NCBI GenBank assembly: GCA_964607795.1
Contig: CAZSLA010000022.1
Coordinates: 1 to 14,308 of the forward strand
Origin: DYGT01 sp964607795
Lineage (GTDB): Bacteria; Patescibacteriota; Microgenomatia; UBA8517
Direction of reading: 5' to 3'
DNA: 14,308 nucleotides
Below, piece after piece: positions 13,076 through 14,308 of the stretch (the stretch's first letter is position 1; each line of letters opens with the position of its first letter). The notes beneath the pieces were generated by a model. That model was given only the letters and a program-made list of their open reading frames with translations. It had not been told where the DNA came from and did not search any database. The position numbers and the translations under genes are program-made.

Positions 13076-14308
13076 ATGGAATTTTCAAGCAAGAAGCTTT
13101 CTCTCTCACACAAATCCTTAGTAGTCTTTGTTTTCCTCTTGTCCTTTTTTACCTTTGGTTTATTTGTCACAGGTCATCAGTCAAGCGTCTTTGCTTACTA
13201 CACCAACATGCCAGCCTCAGTGGTGGTGGGACAACCGGATTTTACCAGCAGTCTGGCAAACCAGGGTGGTTCTCCGGGGCCAAATACCTTTAAACGGCCA
13301 GGATCAGCAGCTGTTTGTAACGGTAAATTGATAGTTGCAGACGGCCAGAATAATCGTGTTTTTATCTTTAACTCTATTCCCTCTTCCAACAATGCTTCTG
13401 CCGATGTTGTTATCGGACAGTCGGATTTCACCAGTACATCTCCAAATCAAGGAGGGTCTCGAAAAGCAAACACCTTAGATTGGCCCTTGGGAGTTTTTTG
13501 TGCAGAGAATAAATTATTTGTTTTAGATGCAGGAAATTCTCGTGTTTTAGTCTTTAATTCTATCCCGACTTCCAATAACGCCTCTGCAGATATAGTAATT
13601 GGGCAGGCCGATTTCACCAGCTGGCAAGAAGCTTGCTCACCAAATAGATTTGGGTATTATACGTTTCCATCTGGTATGGCATATGACGGTGAAAGGCTAT
13701 ACATCTCAGATTCAGGTCAGCATCGTATTTTGGTTTTTAACTCCATTCCCACCTCTAATAACGCTTCAGCAGACTTGGTTCTTGGCCAGAGCAGTTTTAC
13801 TTCTTGTTTAAGAAATAGAGATGATAGTAACAACGAAGGTGCTAATACATTATCTTTCCCTTATGCTTTGTGGTGGGATAATGGCAAATTATTTGTCGGC
13901 GACTCTGGAAACAAGCGCGTTCTTATCTGGAATTCCAATCCTACCGCTAGCGGTCAGCCGGCCGATCTGGTTCTCGGACAGCCTGATTTTTTAACAAAAG
14001 GGACTCTCCCTGTTTCTTCGAATACACTTTCGGGGGCGTCAGGTGTTTTTGCCAGTCAGAATAGGTTGTTTATTGTTGATTCAAAAAGGGTGTTGATTTA
14101 CAACTCTATCCCCACCACTAATAACGCCCACGCGGATGTTGTCCTTGGCCAACCGGATATGACATCTTCCTTTTCTGGCACCACAGTTAATAGTTTCAGT
14201 TATTTAACAAAGGTTTTTGAGTATCAAGATAAATTATTTGTCACTGACCTTAGCAACAACCGTATCCTCATCTTTGAAAACTATGAAGCCACTGCCACAC
14301 CAGGATTC
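13076..14308 (+). CDS. Exported NHL-like beta-propeller repeat protein (3' end outside window)
   Basis: The frame is open from ATG 13076 to the right edge, 411 codons without a stop, so the gene is partial. A signal peptide (basic start, hydrophobic core LVVFVFLLSFFTFGLFV, then SSVFA) precedes repeats of 57-64 residues. Each repeat reads roughly NSIPTSNNASADVVIGQPDF, a variable Gly/Asn/Pro-rich part, then LFVADSGNNRVLIF. NSIP-type starts are encoded at 13370, 13556, 13739, 13931 (NSNP variant) and 14102, and a sixth, divergent one is at 14279. This is a beta-propeller built of NHL-like blades, usually a binding module of secreted or surface proteins. The visible part ends in ATATPGF, perhaps the start of a linker like that of the lamin-tail protein. 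No enzyme motif is seen. Confidence 0.85.
   Translation, partial: MEFSSKKLSLSHKSLVVFVFLLSFFTFGLFVTGHQSSVFAYYTNMPASVVVGQPDFTSSLANQGGSPGPNTFKRPGSAAVCNGKLIVADGQNNRVFIFNSIPSSNNASADVVIGQSDFTSTSPNQGGSRKANTLDWPLGVFCAENKLFVLDAGNSRVLVFNSIPTSNNASADIVIGQADFTSWQEACSPNRFGYYTFPSGMAYDGERLYISDSGQHRILVFNSIPTSNNASADLVLGQSSFTSCLRNRDDSNNEGANTLSFPYALWWDNGKLFVGDSGNKRVLIWNSNPTASGQPADLVLGQPDFLTKGTLPVSSNTLSGASGVFASQNRLFIVDSKRVLIYNSIPTTNNAHADVVLGQPDMTSSFSGTTVNSFSYLTKVFEYQDKLFVTDLSNNRILIFENYEATATPGF

Overview
The window looks like chromosomal DNA of a Candidate Phyla Radiation (Patescibacteria) bacterium, most likely of the Microgenomates type. This is inferred from the mix of families: a beta-propeller surface protein with small membrane partners, a lamin-tail protein with a Ser/Thr/Pro linker, an NHL-like repeat protein, and compact or overlapping genes. 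It also fits that most start codons sit directly after a -10 box with no Shine-Dalgarno. UGA is used as a normal stop by at least five genes here, which argues against the UGA=Gly code of Gracilibacteria and Absconditabacteria. No phylogenetic search was possible, so the assignment is moderate.

Layout. Positions 1-412 hold the end of a multi-pass membrane protein. Positions 413-1282 are an AT-rich, essentially gene-free stretch. It carries three phased TTTTCACAAA repeats, a dif-like inverted-repeat site (730-757) and a second copy of its arm (1233-1243) just upstream of the promoter of a complete tyrosine recombinase gene (1283-2236). The recombinase converges on gyrA (4849-2249, minus), and one hairpin spans both stop codons. 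A small transglutaminase-like gene (5023-5436) has a good promoter but an in-frame TGA between its catalytic Cys and His/Asp. A minus-strand operon (8050 to 5447) encodes a small membrane protein, a membrane-anchored beta-propeller protein and a DUF2905-like membrane protein.

From 8128 onward there is an exported lamin-tail protein, a convergent PD-(D/E)XK nuclease with four Fe-S-type cysteines, and an operon of a phosphodiester-glycosidase-like exported protein with an M16 peptidase. A minus-strand pair follows: an MBL-fold hydrolase and inorganic pyrophosphatase. Last comes a large exported NHL-like repeat protein that runs off the right edge (13076 to beyond 14308).

How the parts work together. 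Housekeeping functions (GyrA, Ppa, MBL hydrolase) are interleaved with exported or surface proteins. The most interesting non-coding structure is the recombinase locus: the probable recombination site and its arm copy lie directly upstream of the recombinase gene, suggesting a self-linked Xer/dif-like or integrase/att-like module whose enzyme may also control its own promoter.
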